Below, one piece after another: positions 1 through 7,593 of a DNA stretch of 64,000 bases. The stretch comes from Bryocella elongata (GTDB lineage: Bacteria > Acidobacteriota > Terriglobia > Terriglobales > Acidobacteriaceae): NCBI RefSeq assembly GCF_900108185.1, contig NZ_FNVA01000001.1, positions 620,001 to 684,000 of the forward strand, read 5' to 3'. The notes under the pieces were generated by a model. That model ran no database searches, had not been told where the DNA came from, and saw nothing but the letters and a program-made list of their open reading frames with translations. The position numbers were made by a program, and so were the translations under genes. Positions within the stretch are counted from its first letter, which is position 1. Each line of letters starts with the position of its first letter.

Positions 1-986
1 GCCTGCTGGCAGATCTTCACGCTCTCGCGCATCTCCTGCATACGGACTTCGTAGCGGGCCCAGACGTCGCCGACGCTGGAGACGGGCACGTTGAACTGGA
101 ACTTCTCGTAGCTGGAGTACGGCATGTCGCGGCGGACGTCGAAGTCGACGCCGGAGGCACGCAGCGGCGGGCCGGTGACGCCGAGGGCGATGGCGTCCGC
201 AGCGCTGAGGATGCCGACTCCCATGAGGCGGTTGCGCCAGATGGGGTTGTTCTGCAGCAGACCTTCGTACTCGGCGATCTTGGAGGGGAAGTCGTCGAGG
301 AACTCCTTGATGGTCTTGAAGAGGTCGAGGGGTGGCTCGAGCGAGACGCCGCCGATGCGGACGTAGCTGGTCATCATGCGCTGTCCGCTGACGGCCTCGA
401 AGATACGCAGCAGGTTTTCGCGCTCGCGGAAGCAGTAGAGGAAGACGGTGAGCGCGCCGATGTCCATGGCGTGGGTGCCGAGCCAGACGAGGTGCGACTG
501 GATGCGCGTGAGCTCGTTGAAGAGGACGCGGAGCCACTGGGCGCGCTCAGGGACCTCAAGCTGGAGGAGCTTCTCCACGGCCAGGGCGTAGGCCGTGTTG
601 TTGGTCATCGGGCACAGGTAGTCGATGCGGTCGGTGAGGGGCGTGACCTGGTTGAAGAACTTGGCTTCGCAGGTCTTCTCGATACCGGTATGCAGATAGC
701 CGATGTCCGGCGCCATGGAGACGATGGTCTCGCCGTCGACCTCGATGACGAGGCGGAGCACGCCGTGGGTGGACGGGTGCTGCGGGCCCATGTTGAGGAC
801 CATGGTCTGGTCGGAGACGGGATCCGAGCCGTGCGGCTTGTGGTGGCCGGTGGAGGACTCGACGACGTCCTTGACGTCGGGAACCAGCAGATCTTCGGCG
901 TTGCGGAAGCCCGCCAGCGTAGCTCCGGTGGAGTCCGTGGGCTTGTTCTTGTCTTCGGTAAACGGCTGGTGTTCCAGAACTGGCAT
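1..986 (-). CDS. nuoD: NADH-quinone oxidoreductase subunit D (partial, 3' end beyond left edge)
   Basis: The minus-strand frame opens with ATG at 986 and stays open to the window edge, giving about 328 residues of the roughly 400 usual for NuoD. Family hallmarks are visible: NMGPQHPSTHGVLR near residue 65, the DIGYLHTGIEK segment, and DRIDYLCPMTNN, all typical of the 49-kDa quinone-site subunit of complex I. The protein acts on the cytoplasmic arm, where NuoD and NuoB line the quinone pocket. It is the third gene of a minus-strand nuoA-nuoC-nuoD run, 111 bases after nuoC. The N-terminal 50 residues or so before NMGPQHP are a low-conservation extension. The identity is secure; only the C-terminus is missing because of the window cut. 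Confidence 0.96.
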   Translation of the reverse strand, partial: MPVLEHQPFTEDKNKPTDSTGATLAGFRNAEDLLVPDVKDVVESSTGHHKPHGSDPVSDQTMVLNMGPQHPSTHGVLRLVIEVDGETIVSMAPDIGYLHTGIEKTCEAKFFNQVTPLTDRIDYLCPMTNNTAYALAVEKLLQLEVPERAQWLRVLFNELTRIQSHLVWLGTHAMDIGALTVFLYCFRERENLLRIFEAVSGQRMMTSYVRIGGVSLEPPLDLFKTIKEFLDDFPSKIAEYEGLLQNNPIWRNRLMGVGILSAADAIALGVTGPPLRASGVDFDVRRDMPYSSYEKFQFNVPVSSVGDVWARYEVRMQEMRESVKICQQ

Positions 987-1053
987 GGAGTAGTTCTCCT
1001 GAGGTCGATGCCGGAGGTTTTAGACTCCGCTGGGGATCTGTGCCGGGATGAAG

Positions 1054-1077
1054 CCCGGGTCCCTTAAGGGACCCGGG
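1054..1077. repeat. Perfect 12-bp inverted repeat between nuoC and nuoD
   Basis: A perfect 24-base palindrome (arms 1054-1065 and 1066-1077, centre CTTAAG) fills the nuoC-nuoD spacer. There is no T-run after it in the direction of transcription, so it reads better as an mRNA-stabilising or processing hairpin than as a terminator. That role is inference. Confidence 0.75.
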
Positions 1078-1097
1078 GCACCCAGATCGTTCAAGGT

Positions 1098-1607
1098 CTA
1101 GCGGTAGCCTTCGACGGGGTAGTCCTTGCGCAGCGGGTGTCCGTTCCAGTTGTCGGGCATCATGATGCGGGTGAGGCGGGGGTGACCGGCGAAGCGGATG
1201 CCGAAGAGGTCGAAGACCTCGCGCTCGTAGAAGTTGGCGGAGGGCCAGACGCTGGTGATGGAGTCGATGATGGGTGACTCGGAGTCGAGGCGCGCGACGA
1301 GGCGGATGCGCTGCTTGAGCGAGTGAGAGAGCAGGGAGTAGCTGAGCTGGAAGCGTGGCTCGCTGGGGTACCAGTCGACGGCGGTGCAGTCTTCGAAGAA
1401 GTTGTAGCCGGAGGCCTGGGCGGCACGTGCGGCGGCGACGATGCTTTCGGGCGCGATGGTGAGGGTGAGTTCGCCGCGGTCCCACTTGGCGTCGGTGGTG
1501 AGGTGGGCGAGGCCCTTGACGGCGGCGTGGTCGGCGAGCGCGGCTTCGACGGCTTGCTTGCCGAAGATGGCTTCTGCTGTGGCGGGGTTGGTGATGGGGT
1601 CGGGCAT
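1098..1607 (-). CDS. nuoC: NADH-quinone oxidoreductase subunit C
   Basis: A 169-residue protein with the 30-kDa complex I subunit signature ERE-x-FDLFGI-x-FxGHPxLxRI near residues 125-145, followed by the C-terminal HPLRKDYPVEGYR. NuoC sits in the peripheral hydrophilic arm next to NuoB and NuoD. The length fits a free-standing NuoC; it is not fused to NuoD. Start ATG at 1607 gives MPDPITNP, and about 35 residues precede the conserved core. It follows nuoA by 129 bases and precedes nuoD by 111 bases. No nuoB lies between A and C, which is the usual bacterial order. Identity is secure. Confidence 0.95.
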   Translation of the reverse strand: MPDPITNPATAEAIFGKQAVEAALADHAAVKGLAHLTTDAKWDRGELTLTIAPESIVAAARAAQASGYNFFEDCTAVDWYPSEPRFQLSYSLLSHSLKQRIRLVARLDSESPIIDSITSVWPSANFYEREVFDLFGIRFAGHPRLTRIMMPDNWNGHPLRKDYPVEGYR

Positions 1608-1683
1608 CGGCCGGTATTGTCCTCGAATGGGGGCTGGGGCGATGTGTCGCGCCTTCAGCGCTTGGGTGCTTCTTCCATCGGAA

Positions 1684-1727
1684 CCTGGGCCTTCGGCCCA
1701 GGCTGTGATATGGCGGGCCTTCGGCCC
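1684..1727. repeat. Two tandem GC-rich hairpins between nuoA and nuoC
   Basis: Arms CCTGGGCC (1684-1691) and GGCCCAGG (1695-1702) enclose loop TTC. A second, shorter hairpin with the same loop has arms GGGCC (1715-1719) and GGCCC (1723-1727). They lie directly after the nuoA stop. No T-run follows, so a simple intrinsic terminator is not supported; segmental mRNA stabilisation is one possible role. Confidence 0.7.
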
Positions 1728-1736
1728 TGACGATCG

Positions 1737-2165
1737 TTACAGGTCGGCCTTGTCGTTGGACCAGTTCAGGATGCCCTTCTTCCAGACGTAGAAGAGGCCG
1801 ACGGCGACAAAACCGAGATAGACGAGCATCTCCCAGAAGCCGAACATGCGCGATCCGGTGATGGCCGGGAGCTGGCGATAGATGACTGCCCACGGGAGCA
1901 TGAAGACCGCTTCCACGTCGAACAGGATGAAGAGCATGGCGACCATGTAGAAGCGGACGCTGTAGCGGCCGCGGGCATCGCCCACCGGATCCATGCCGCA
2001 CTCGTAGGGTTCGAGCTTGACGCGGGAGCGCTTGTGCTTGCCGATGAAGTACGAAACGGCAACCATGCCGCAAGCCGCACCGAGCGCGACGAGAACCTGC
2101 AGCGCGAGGGGGATGTACTGCCAGAGGTACGGAGCGTTGTACGGTATGGGGTTTTGAGCAGTCAT
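1737..2165 (-). CDS. nuoA: NADH-quinone oxidoreductase subunit A
   Basis: A 142-residue membrane subunit of complex I with three predicted helices (roughly residues 18-40, 75-97 and 105-127). The family motif KLEPYECGMDP is at residues 50-60, followed by RFYMVAMLFILFDVEAVFMLPWA. The frame is open further upstream, but the start is set at ATG 2165 because a promoter (TTGACC, 17 bases, TACACT) ends only about 10 bases before this codon, leaving no room for a longer product. It is the first gene of the nuoA-C-D run. NuoA contacts NuoH and the NuoB/C/D interface near the quinone channel. Confidence 0.95.
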   Translation of the reverse strand: MTAQNPIPYNAPYLWQYIPLALQVLVALGAACGMVAVSYFIGKHKRSRVKLEPYECGMDPVGDARGRYSVRFYMVAMLFILFDVEAVFMLPWAVIYRQLPAITGSRMFGFWEMLVYLGFVAVGLFYVWKKGILNWSNDKADL

Positions 2166-2175
2166 GGACAAGTTA

Positions 2176-2204
2176 AGTGTAGGAGCGGGTGCGTCGAGGG
2201 TCAA
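2176..2204 (-). promoter_or_regulatory. Sigma70-type promoter of nuoA
   Basis: On the minus strand, TTGACC (2199-2204) and TACACT (2176-2181) are separated by 17 bases. The nuoA ATG follows the -10 box after about 10 bases, so the leader would be only a few nucleotides and carry no Shine-Dalgarno, close to leaderless. Confidence 0.6.
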
Positions 2205-2268
2205 GGCGGAGAGCGCGAACAGCGTTGCGGGTGAGTGGCGGGTGTGCCTGGCGGAATCGGGAGGGTCG

Positions 2269-2290
2269 TGGAGGGAGTACACTCCCTCCA
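2269..2290. promoter_or_regulatory. 10-bp dyad in the nuoA / GAF-protein divergent region
   Basis: Arms TGGAGGGAGT (2269-2278) and ACTCCCTCCA (2281-2290) are separated by two bases. The position between two divergent genes fits an operator or a leader hairpin of the plus-strand gene. No regulator can be named from sequence. Confidence 0.4.
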
Positions 2291-2345
2291 AGGCCCCGAG
2301 GACCACTTGCAAACTCAAATTGCCACGCCCGACAGCAGAACGGAG

Positions 2346-3137
2346 ATGCGCGACCTGCTGACGGACGACTCGTTCCGGGCCCGGCCGCGGAGGGTTCGCG
2401 AGGGGAATCGTGAGTCGATTGCTCTGCGGAGGTTATCGCGATCGTTCGCGGAGCAGCCGGATTCTGTGCTGCAGGAGCTGGTGAATACAGCGGTAGAGTT
2501 CTGCGGCGCGGATGGCGCGGGAATCTCGCTGGAGGAGCCGGAGCGGCGCAGCTTCCGGTGGGTGGTCGTGGCCGGGAGTCTTTCGCGATATCTCGACGAC
2601 AGAGCTTCGAGGCATGTCAGCCCCCTTGGGAGCCTGATTGAATCCTCGCGGCCCCAGTTGTTCCGTGTGTCGAAGCCTGAGATCGATCATCTTGGTGTGA
2701 TGGGCCGCCCGGTGACCGACGGTGTGCTGATTCCCTGGGCGACGACGGCGTTGAAAGGAACGTTGTGGGCGGTGTCGCACACGTCGGAGACAGCGTTCGA
2801 TGAGGAAGACTACGCGCTGCTTTCGAGTCTTGCCGACTTCGCATCGATCATCGTTCGGTATCAGCACCATCAGAGGCTGCTGCATGAGAGCGGAAAGGCG
2901 ATTGCCGTGGCCGAGATGGCGCATCGGCTGGCGCACCGGATCAATAATCCGCTGCAGAGCCTGACGAACACGCTGTTCCTGGCGCGGAGCGACGCGGCCA
3001 ACGCGCCGAAGTACCTGGAGCAGGCGGAGGCGGATCTTGCCCGGCTCTCGGCACAGGTGGCGACTCTGCTGGAGGTGTCCACCGCGGCCGCCCGGCCGAA
3101 GGTAGCGGCCAGCGATCTGCTGGCGACGGACGTCTAG
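2346..3137 (+). CDS. GAF-domain protein with histidine-kinase dimerisation (DHp) region, no ATPase domain
   Basis: From ATG 2346 the product has 263 residues. Residues about 25-175 look like a GAF sensor domain (VLQELVNTAVEFCGADGAGISL to FASIIVRYQ). Residues 185-245 form a helical DHp-like segment with AEMAHRLAHRINNPLQ; His197, five residues before NPL, matches the phospho-acceptor of histidine kinases. The protein stops where the HATPase_c domain should begin, so it cannot autophosphorylate alone. It could be a phosphotransfer or dimerisation partner, or a truncated kinase. A GTG at 2235 would add 37 residues, but these overlap a strong dyad and look unlike coding sequence. The divergent neighbour is nuoA. 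Confidence 0.75.
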   Translation: MRDLLTDDSFRARPRRVREGNRESIALRRLSRSFAEQPDSVLQELVNTAVEFCGADGAGISLEEPERRSFRWVVVAGSLSRYLDDRASRHVSPLGSLIESSRPQLFRVSKPEIDHLGVMGRPVTDGVLIPWATTALKGTLWAVSHTSETAFDEEDYALLSSLADFASIIVRYQHHQRLLHESGKAIAVAEMAHRLAHRINNPLQSLTNTLFLARSDAANAPKYLEQAEADLARLSAQVATLLEVSTAAARPKVAASDLLATDV

Positions 3138-3149
3138 GGATTTTGCCGT

Positions 3150-3165
3150 CGCCTGCCAGCAGGCG
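3150..3165. repeat. Small hairpin between convergent genes
   Basis: Arms CGCCTGC (3150-3156) and GCAGGCG (3159-3165) lie between the stops of the GAF protein and the prepilin peptidase. It lacks a clear T-run on either strand, so a terminator role is weakly supported. Confidence 0.35.
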
Positions 3166-3200
3166 GGGCCTGGCGCGCTTCCGGTGTTGCAATCTTCGTT

Positions 3201-4145
3201 CTAGAAGAACGAGGAGTACCAGCTAAGTACCGGCGCGGACAACAGCGCGGCGAAGAGGCCGCCGATCGCGAGGAATGTGCCCAGAGGGACGGCGGTCTGT
3301 GAGTCGGCCTGTTTCTTTGCGAGAAGTGAAGCCGCGTAGAAGGCGCACAGGAGGACTCCCGCGAAGAGTGCGAGCATGGACGGGCCGAAGCCGAGGAAGG
3401 CGGCGATCATCGCCATGAGCTTGGCATCGCCGAGACCGAGGCCCTCTTGTTTGCGAATGGCCTTGTACAGCGCGCGCACAGCGAGCACGAGCCCGGCGGC
3501 GAGCACGATGGCCAGCAGCCGGCTCATGATGTAGTGTTCAGGCCCGGTGAGGACCATGGTGCCTGCGTCCTGGGTGGCGCCGGCGCTGGAGATGGGGTTG
3601 CGGCTGTGAAGAACGACCTCGTTCTCATGAGGACCGAGGAAGGCGGCTCGCAGGAAGGCGAGCGCAAAGCCGATACCGGTGCCGGTGAGGGTGAAAGTGT
3701 CGGGCAGGGTGTGGGTTTGCCAGTCCATCACCATGAGGCCGATCAGCAGGAAGCCGAGGATGAAGACGCTCGTCATCTGGATCAGCGTGGGCATGCTGAA
3801 GGTGCTGACGGTCGTCACGACGGAGGCGGAACCGATGCTCGAGGCCTGCTCCGAGGTGATGATGTAGAGCCGCGTGACGATGACCGCCCAGACGCCGACG
3901 CCGAGTTCGACGAGCGGATAGCGCCAGGGGATGGTTGCCTTGCAGGCGCGGCAGCGGGCGCGCAGCAACAACCAGCTCACGAGGGGGATGTTGTCATACC
4001 AGTGGATCGTCGCCAGGCAGCGGGGGCAGTGCGAGCGCGGCTGGATGATGCTCTCGTGGTTCGGGAGGCGGGCGATGCAGACGTTGAGGAAGCTGCCGAG
4101 CACGAGGCCCACGAAAAGCGCGATCAGCTCAAAGGGAAGCAGCAT
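3201..4145 (-). CDS. Prepilin peptidase / N-methyltransferase (type IV leader peptidase, A24 family)
   Basis: A 314-residue polytopic membrane protein. The N-terminal domain has GSFLNVCIARLP and the four-cysteine zinc site CPRC (about residue 40) and CRAC (about residue 66), as in bifunctional PilD/GspO enzymes that cleave and N-methylate type IV prepilins and pseudopilins. The two catalytic aspartates of the aspartyl protease core are seen in VMDWQTHTLPD and GLGLGDAKLMA. A hydrophilic insert of about 40 residues between helices makes it slightly longer than E. coli GspO. No pilin or secretion genes are adjacent, so the substrate is unknown. Start ATG at 4145. Confidence 0.93.
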   Translation of the reverse strand: MLLPFELIALFVGLVLGSFLNVCIARLPNHESIIQPRSHCPRCLATIHWYDNIPLVSWLLLRARCRACKATIPWRYPLVELGVGVWAVIVTRLYIITSEQASSIGSASVVTTVSTFSMPTLIQMTSVFILGFLLIGLMVMDWQTHTLPDTFTLTGTGIGFALAFLRAAFLGPHENEVVLHSRNPISSAGATQDAGTMVLTGPEHYIMSRLLAIVLAAGLVLAVRALYKAIRKQEGLGLGDAKLMAMIAAFLGFGPSMLALFAGVLLCAFYAASLLAKKQADSQTAVPLGTFLAIGGLFAALLSAPVLSWYSSFF

Positions 4146-4185
4146 CTTGGGTCAAGTATATGGGGTGCTACGGAAGTGAGGCTGC

Positions 4186-4218
4186 AGGATGCGGATCCAT
4201 GAGTTGGATCCACATCCT
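4186..4218. terminator. Long imperfect hairpin upstream of the prepilin peptidase gene
   Basis: Arms 4186-4199 and 4205-4218 pair at 13 of 14 positions (one C/A mismatch) around a 5-base loop, with GGATCCA/TGGATCC at the core. It lies in the 234-base gap between the end of the bd-type gene (4380) and the prepilin peptidase start. A transcription end for the respiratory cluster is plausible, but no T-run is present. Nothing else is recognised in the gap. Confidence 0.35.
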
Positions 4219-4379
4219 GTCGCACCAGCCTCGCGGGGCCTGTGGGCGGCTCTCATACGCCCGCACGCACCCGCCTTGATCACCGGTCGTGCCTGCTGCG
4301 GGGAGGAAGCCGCGGCAGCGTCGTGCCGGTGTGTTGTCGCGTGGGTGTCCAAAGGGGACTTACACCACGCGCCCGGTCC

Positions 4380-5822
4380 CTACTTATGCGCCGTCAGCAG
4401 AGGCTGAGGCGGTTTCGGAGCTTCCAGCTTGCCCGCAGTGACGAGCGGTGGAGGTCCACCGGCGCCGTTGATCTGCGAATTGAGATAGTTGGCCAGGTCC
4501 TTCACATCCTGATCGGTGCCGGACATCGGAGGCATGTAGCGGCGGTAGGGCGAGTCGGGTTTGTAGTCGTGCAACATCTGCACGAAGCTCTCGATCGCTG
4601 CGCCGTCGCGGCCTTCCATGAGCTTGCGCATGGAGCGGTAGCCGTCCAGGGTGTGGCAGCTCATGCATTCGCCGCGGAAGATCGCTTCGCCGCGCGAGTA
4701 GCTGGAGTCCGTCTGGCCGTTCCACACCCAGTTGGTGTGGGCGAGGTAGCCATCGTGGTTGATCGTGGCGACATGAGGCACGCGGACGCCGTTGGAGTAC
4801 ATCCAGCGGCCGATGACGTAGGGCTTGCGGAGCATCTCGCGGCCATACTCGCCGGAGCCTGTAGCCGCGAGCGCGAGCAGCAGGATGGCAATCGCGTGGG
4901 AGAGCGAGAAGTCACGTGGGCTGCGGTAGGCGGTGTAGTAGGTGACGCCGATGATCGCCGCCGAGGTGATGATGATGACGAGTGCGATGCGGGTAACGAC
5001 GGAGAACGTGCCCGCACCGATGGTGTCGATGCCCAGCGAGAGGATCGCACGCTGCGAGGCAGGAACCATGGCGACGTACCAGACCATCAGGATGGGCGTC
5101 GCCAGGAAGCTGGGGATGAGCCACTTGGTGCTGTACTTCACGACGGCCGTCTTGAGTGCGGGCTGCTTGTCGCCGTCGAGGCGGCTGGCGGTGATGAGCG
5201 CCCAGATGCCGGCGAGGGAGAGGCAGACGCAGGTGCGAAGGAAGAGGCTCGGCCAGTAGGTGGGATTGAAGAAGGCGTTCCAGAAGACGCTGGCTTCGCG
5301 GCCCGTGCCGGCCACGCCGATCCAGGTATCACCGGGCGTGAGCATGAAGGTGAGGATGCCGTTGATGATGATCAGCGTCGCGGCGGAGAAGCCTGCATAG
5401 AGCCAGCCGACCTTGAGGTGCAGCTTCTCGGGGATGCGGTCCCAGGTGTAGTAGTAGACCGCGACTGTGGTGAGCTCGAGCATGAAGAAGACCCACTCCA
5501 TCGCCCAGCCGAAGACGAAGTTGTGGATGAGCGTGCTCGTGGCCTCAGGCTGTGTGAGCCCGATGGCGAACCAGATGCCCACGCCGGACACGGTGCCGAA
5601 GACGCCGGTGATGAGCAGGAAGAACTTGGAGTGCTTGTGCAGCTGCTCGAGCCATGCGGCCTTGGCGGTGGGGTCCTGCAGCTTGAGCGCTTTGCGCTCG
5701 GCCATGGGGAGGTAGAGACCTCCGCCGACGGCGAACTGCGAGATCATGACGTGGTAGATGGCGATGAGGCCGATCACCCAGCCGGACCCGAGATGGGGAA
5801 TGTCCCAGAATGGATAGTTCAT
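4380..5822 (-). CDS. Cytochrome bd-type quinol oxidase subunit I-like membrane protein fused to a C-terminal cytochrome c domain
   Basis: 480 residues. Residues 1-335 form about nine membrane helices resembling CydA (IYHVMISQFAVGGG with an early heme-ligand His, then FGTVSGVGIWFAIGL, FVFGWAMEWVFFMLEL). Residues 360-460 form a periplasmic monoheme cytochrome c domain with C386-M-S-C389-H390 and a downstream YMPPMSG that could supply the Met ligand. It is the last gene of a four-gene cluster with cytochrome b and Rieske proteins and has no CydB partner. It is therefore more likely an accessory electron-transfer subunit of a bc-type complex than a genuine oxygen-reducing bd oxidase. The helices are clear from sequence; the function is inferred from neighbours. 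Confidence 0.8.
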   Translation of the reverse strand: MNYPFWDIPHLGSGWVIGLIAIYHVMISQFAVGGGLYLPMAERKALKLQDPTAKAAWLEQLHKHSKFFLLITGVFGTVSGVGIWFAIGLTQPEATSTLIHNFVFGWAMEWVFFMLELTTVAVYYYTWDRIPEKLHLKVGWLYAGFSAATLIIINGILTFMLTPGDTWIGVAGTGREASVFWNAFFNPTYWPSLFLRTCVCLSLAGIWALITASRLDGDKQPALKTAVVKYSTKWLIPSFLATPILMVWYVAMVPASQRAILSLGIDTIGAGTFSVVTRIALVIIITSAAIIGVTYYTAYRSPRDFSLSHAIAILLLALAATGSGEYGREMLRKPYVIGRWMYSNGVRVPHVATINHDGYLAHTNWVWNGQTDSSYSRGEAIFRGECMSCHTLDGYRSMRKLMEGRDGAAIESFVQMLHDYKPDSPYRRYMPPMSGTDQDVKDLANYLNSQINGAGGPPPLVTAGKLEAPKPPQPLLTAHK

Positions 5823-5924
5823 GCGTGTCTCCGAGGTGAGCCTATGGCTGGCTTACCGCGCCAGGAAGTGCGAAATAAGTGTGATCGAGCTGTGGGTCGT
5901 GAGTCGCGAGTTTCGGGTGAAGGC

Positions 5925-7013
5925 TTAACGAATCGTCCAGTAGCCGATGATGGTGGTGGCGAGTAGCGCGAAGACCGCGACCAGACCGAAGTAATGCGCG
6001 TTGCGTCCCCTGCGGCCGGACGAACTGTTCGGGTCGTAGAAGGGGATCAGTACCCAGAGCAGGATGCCCACGGTGAAGAGCAGCAGGCCGCCGATCTCAC
6101 CGATGGCGCCGGGAAGCACGTTGCCGAGGAGCTTGAGCATCTCGAACGGGCTCATGAAGTACCACTCGGGATGAATGCCGGCGGGTGCGGGAGCGAGCGG
6201 GTCGATGGGTTTTCCTAATGGCCAGGGGAAGAGCGAAGCCAGCAGGGCGATCACGTTGAGCGAGATCAGCCACATCGCCAGGTCCTTGCGCAGGAAGGTG
6301 GGCAGGAAGGGCATGGTCTTGCGCTCTTCTTTCGGAAGAGCTTCGATGCTGGGCGGCGCGGCGTTGCCCCACTTCTGGACGAGCCAGAGATGGAAGCCGA
6401 GCAGTGGAAGGAAGATCGCGGGCAGGACTACGACGTGGAGCGCGAAGAAGCGCTGCACGGTGAACTCGCCGACCTCGGTACCACCGCGAAGCATGTTGGC
6501 GATGGCTGGGCCGACGACAGGGATGGCGGCAGGAATCTGCAGGCCGACCTTGGTGGCGAAGTACGCGAGCTCATCCATCGGCAGCAGGTAGCCTGAGAAG
6601 CCGAAGACTGCCGCGATGCCGAGCAGGGCCATACCGCTGAACCAGCCGAACTCGCGCGGGCTGCGGTACGCCTTCATGAAGTACACGCTGAACATGTGCA
6701 CCAGGATGGCGAAGATCATCAGGTTTGCCGACCACGAGTGGGCGGAGCGAATGAGCCAGCCGAAGTGCATCACGTAGGTGATCTGGCGGACGGACTCGTA
6801 GGCCTCTGCACCGGGGCGGTAGTACACCAGCAGCAGCACGCCTGTGAGGCACTGCACCAGGAAGAGGAACAGCGAGATGCCGCCCCAGTAGTACCAGAAG
6901 GTCTGCGAGTGGACGGGCACGGTCTTGTGCTTGCCGAAGGTGATGAGGTCGGAGATACCGAGCCGCTCATCGACCCATTCGTACGCGGCATTGGTGATGG
7001 CTTTGGTGGTCAT
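5925..7013 (-). CDS. Cytochrome b subunit of a quinol:cytochrome c oxidoreductase (bc complex)
   Basis: 362 residues, with the N-terminal four-helix heme domain and the C-terminal helices in one chain. Heme-ligand histidines lie in RSAHSWSANLMIFAILVHM and in FFALHVVVLPAIFLPLLGFH. The quinol-oxidation-site motif PEWYFM is at about residue 280, the variant used by b6f-like and many menaquinol-dependent complexes. It sits 24 bases downstream of the Rieske gene and about 100 bases before the bd-type/cytochrome c gene on the same strand. It should oxidise (mena)quinol and split electrons between the Rieske protein and the b hemes. Confidence 0.93.
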   Translation of the reverse strand: MTTKAITNAAYEWVDERLGISDLITFGKHKTVPVHSQTFWYYWGGISLFLFLVQCLTGVLLLVYYRPGAEAYESVRQITYVMHFGWLIRSAHSWSANLMIFAILVHMFSVYFMKAYRSPREFGWFSGMALLGIAAVFGFSGYLLPMDELAYFATKVGLQIPAAIPVVGPAIANMLRGGTEVGEFTVQRFFALHVVVLPAIFLPLLGFHLWLVQKWGNAAPPSIEALPKEERKTMPFLPTFLRKDLAMWLISLNVIALLASLFPWPLGKPIDPLAPAPAGIHPEWYFMSPFEMLKLLGNVLPGAIGEIGGLLLFTVGILLWVLIPFYDPNSSSGRRGRNAHYFGLVAVFALLATTIIGYWTIR

Positions 7014-7037
7014 GGGTGCGTCTGATCCTTTCCGGCG

Positions 7038-7574
7038 TTAGGCGCGCGAGATCTGTACGTCGGCGTCGTTGACGGCGACCTTGTAGGCGAGCAGAGGCTT
7101 GGGCGGAGGTCCGCTGACGTTGGCTCCGGTCTGCGAGTTGTACACACCGCCGTGGCAGGCGCAGTGGATGCGATCGGGGCCGGCCTCGTACTGCACGGTG
7201 CAGCCCAGGTGCGTGCAGACCGCGGTGAAGGCGACCCACTTGCCATCGAGGTGATGGATCAGCATCGCGGGCGAAGGGCCGAACTTGAACATCATTACCG
7301 AGCCCATGGGGAGCTTCTGTGCGTCCTTGAGGGTGACCTCTTTGACCGCGGTGGCATTCATCGCGGTCTCGATGGGCGAGGCGAGGTAGCGGTAGACGGG
7401 ATAGGCCAATGCTGCGGCGTAGGCTGCAGTCGCACAACCTGCGCCGACCAGGAAGGCACGGCGGGTGGTGGGCGATTCCCCGTCCTCGCCGTAGCCGCTG
7501 CGGGCGGGATCGAGCTGAATGTTGCCGGGCAGCTCTGCTTCCGGGTTCGTGATGTTGACCAGGGTGTCGCTCAT
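7038..7574 (-). CDS. Rieske iron-sulfur protein of the bc complex
   Basis: 178 residues. A twin-arginine-like anchor (TTRRAFLVGAGCATAAYAAALAYPVY, residues 36-61) precedes the soluble domain. The [2Fe-2S] ligands lie in CTHLGC and CACHGG near residues 118-140, with SGPPPKPL closing the fold. Tat export with an uncleaved membrane anchor is expected for this family. It is flanked by the cytochrome b gene downstream and a polytopic membrane protein gene upstream (20-base gap), all on the minus strand, consistent with one transcript and one complex. Confidence 0.95.
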   Translation of the reverse strand: MSDTLVNITNPEAELPGNIQLDPARSGYGEDGESPTTRRAFLVGAGCATAAYAAALAYPVYRYLASPIETAMNATAVKEVTLKDAQKLPMGSVMMFKFGPSPAMLIHHLDGKWVAFTAVCTHLGCTVQYEAGPDRIHCACHGGVYNSQTGANVSGPPPKPLLAYKVAVNDADVQISRA

Positions 7575-7593
7575 CGATGTCCTCCGTCCGCGG

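Noticed and set aside
556-2073. Long minus-strand open frame of 505 codons across nuoD, nuoC and nuoA
   Set aside because: It is out of frame with three clear complex I subunits, and its product is Arg/His/Pro-rich low-complexity sequence typical of a shadow frame in GC-rich DNA.
4242-5966. 574-codon plus-strand frame opposite the bd-type gene
   Set aside because: It is antisense to a conserved membrane protein; the product is Asp/Glu/Gly/Arg-rich without domain features.
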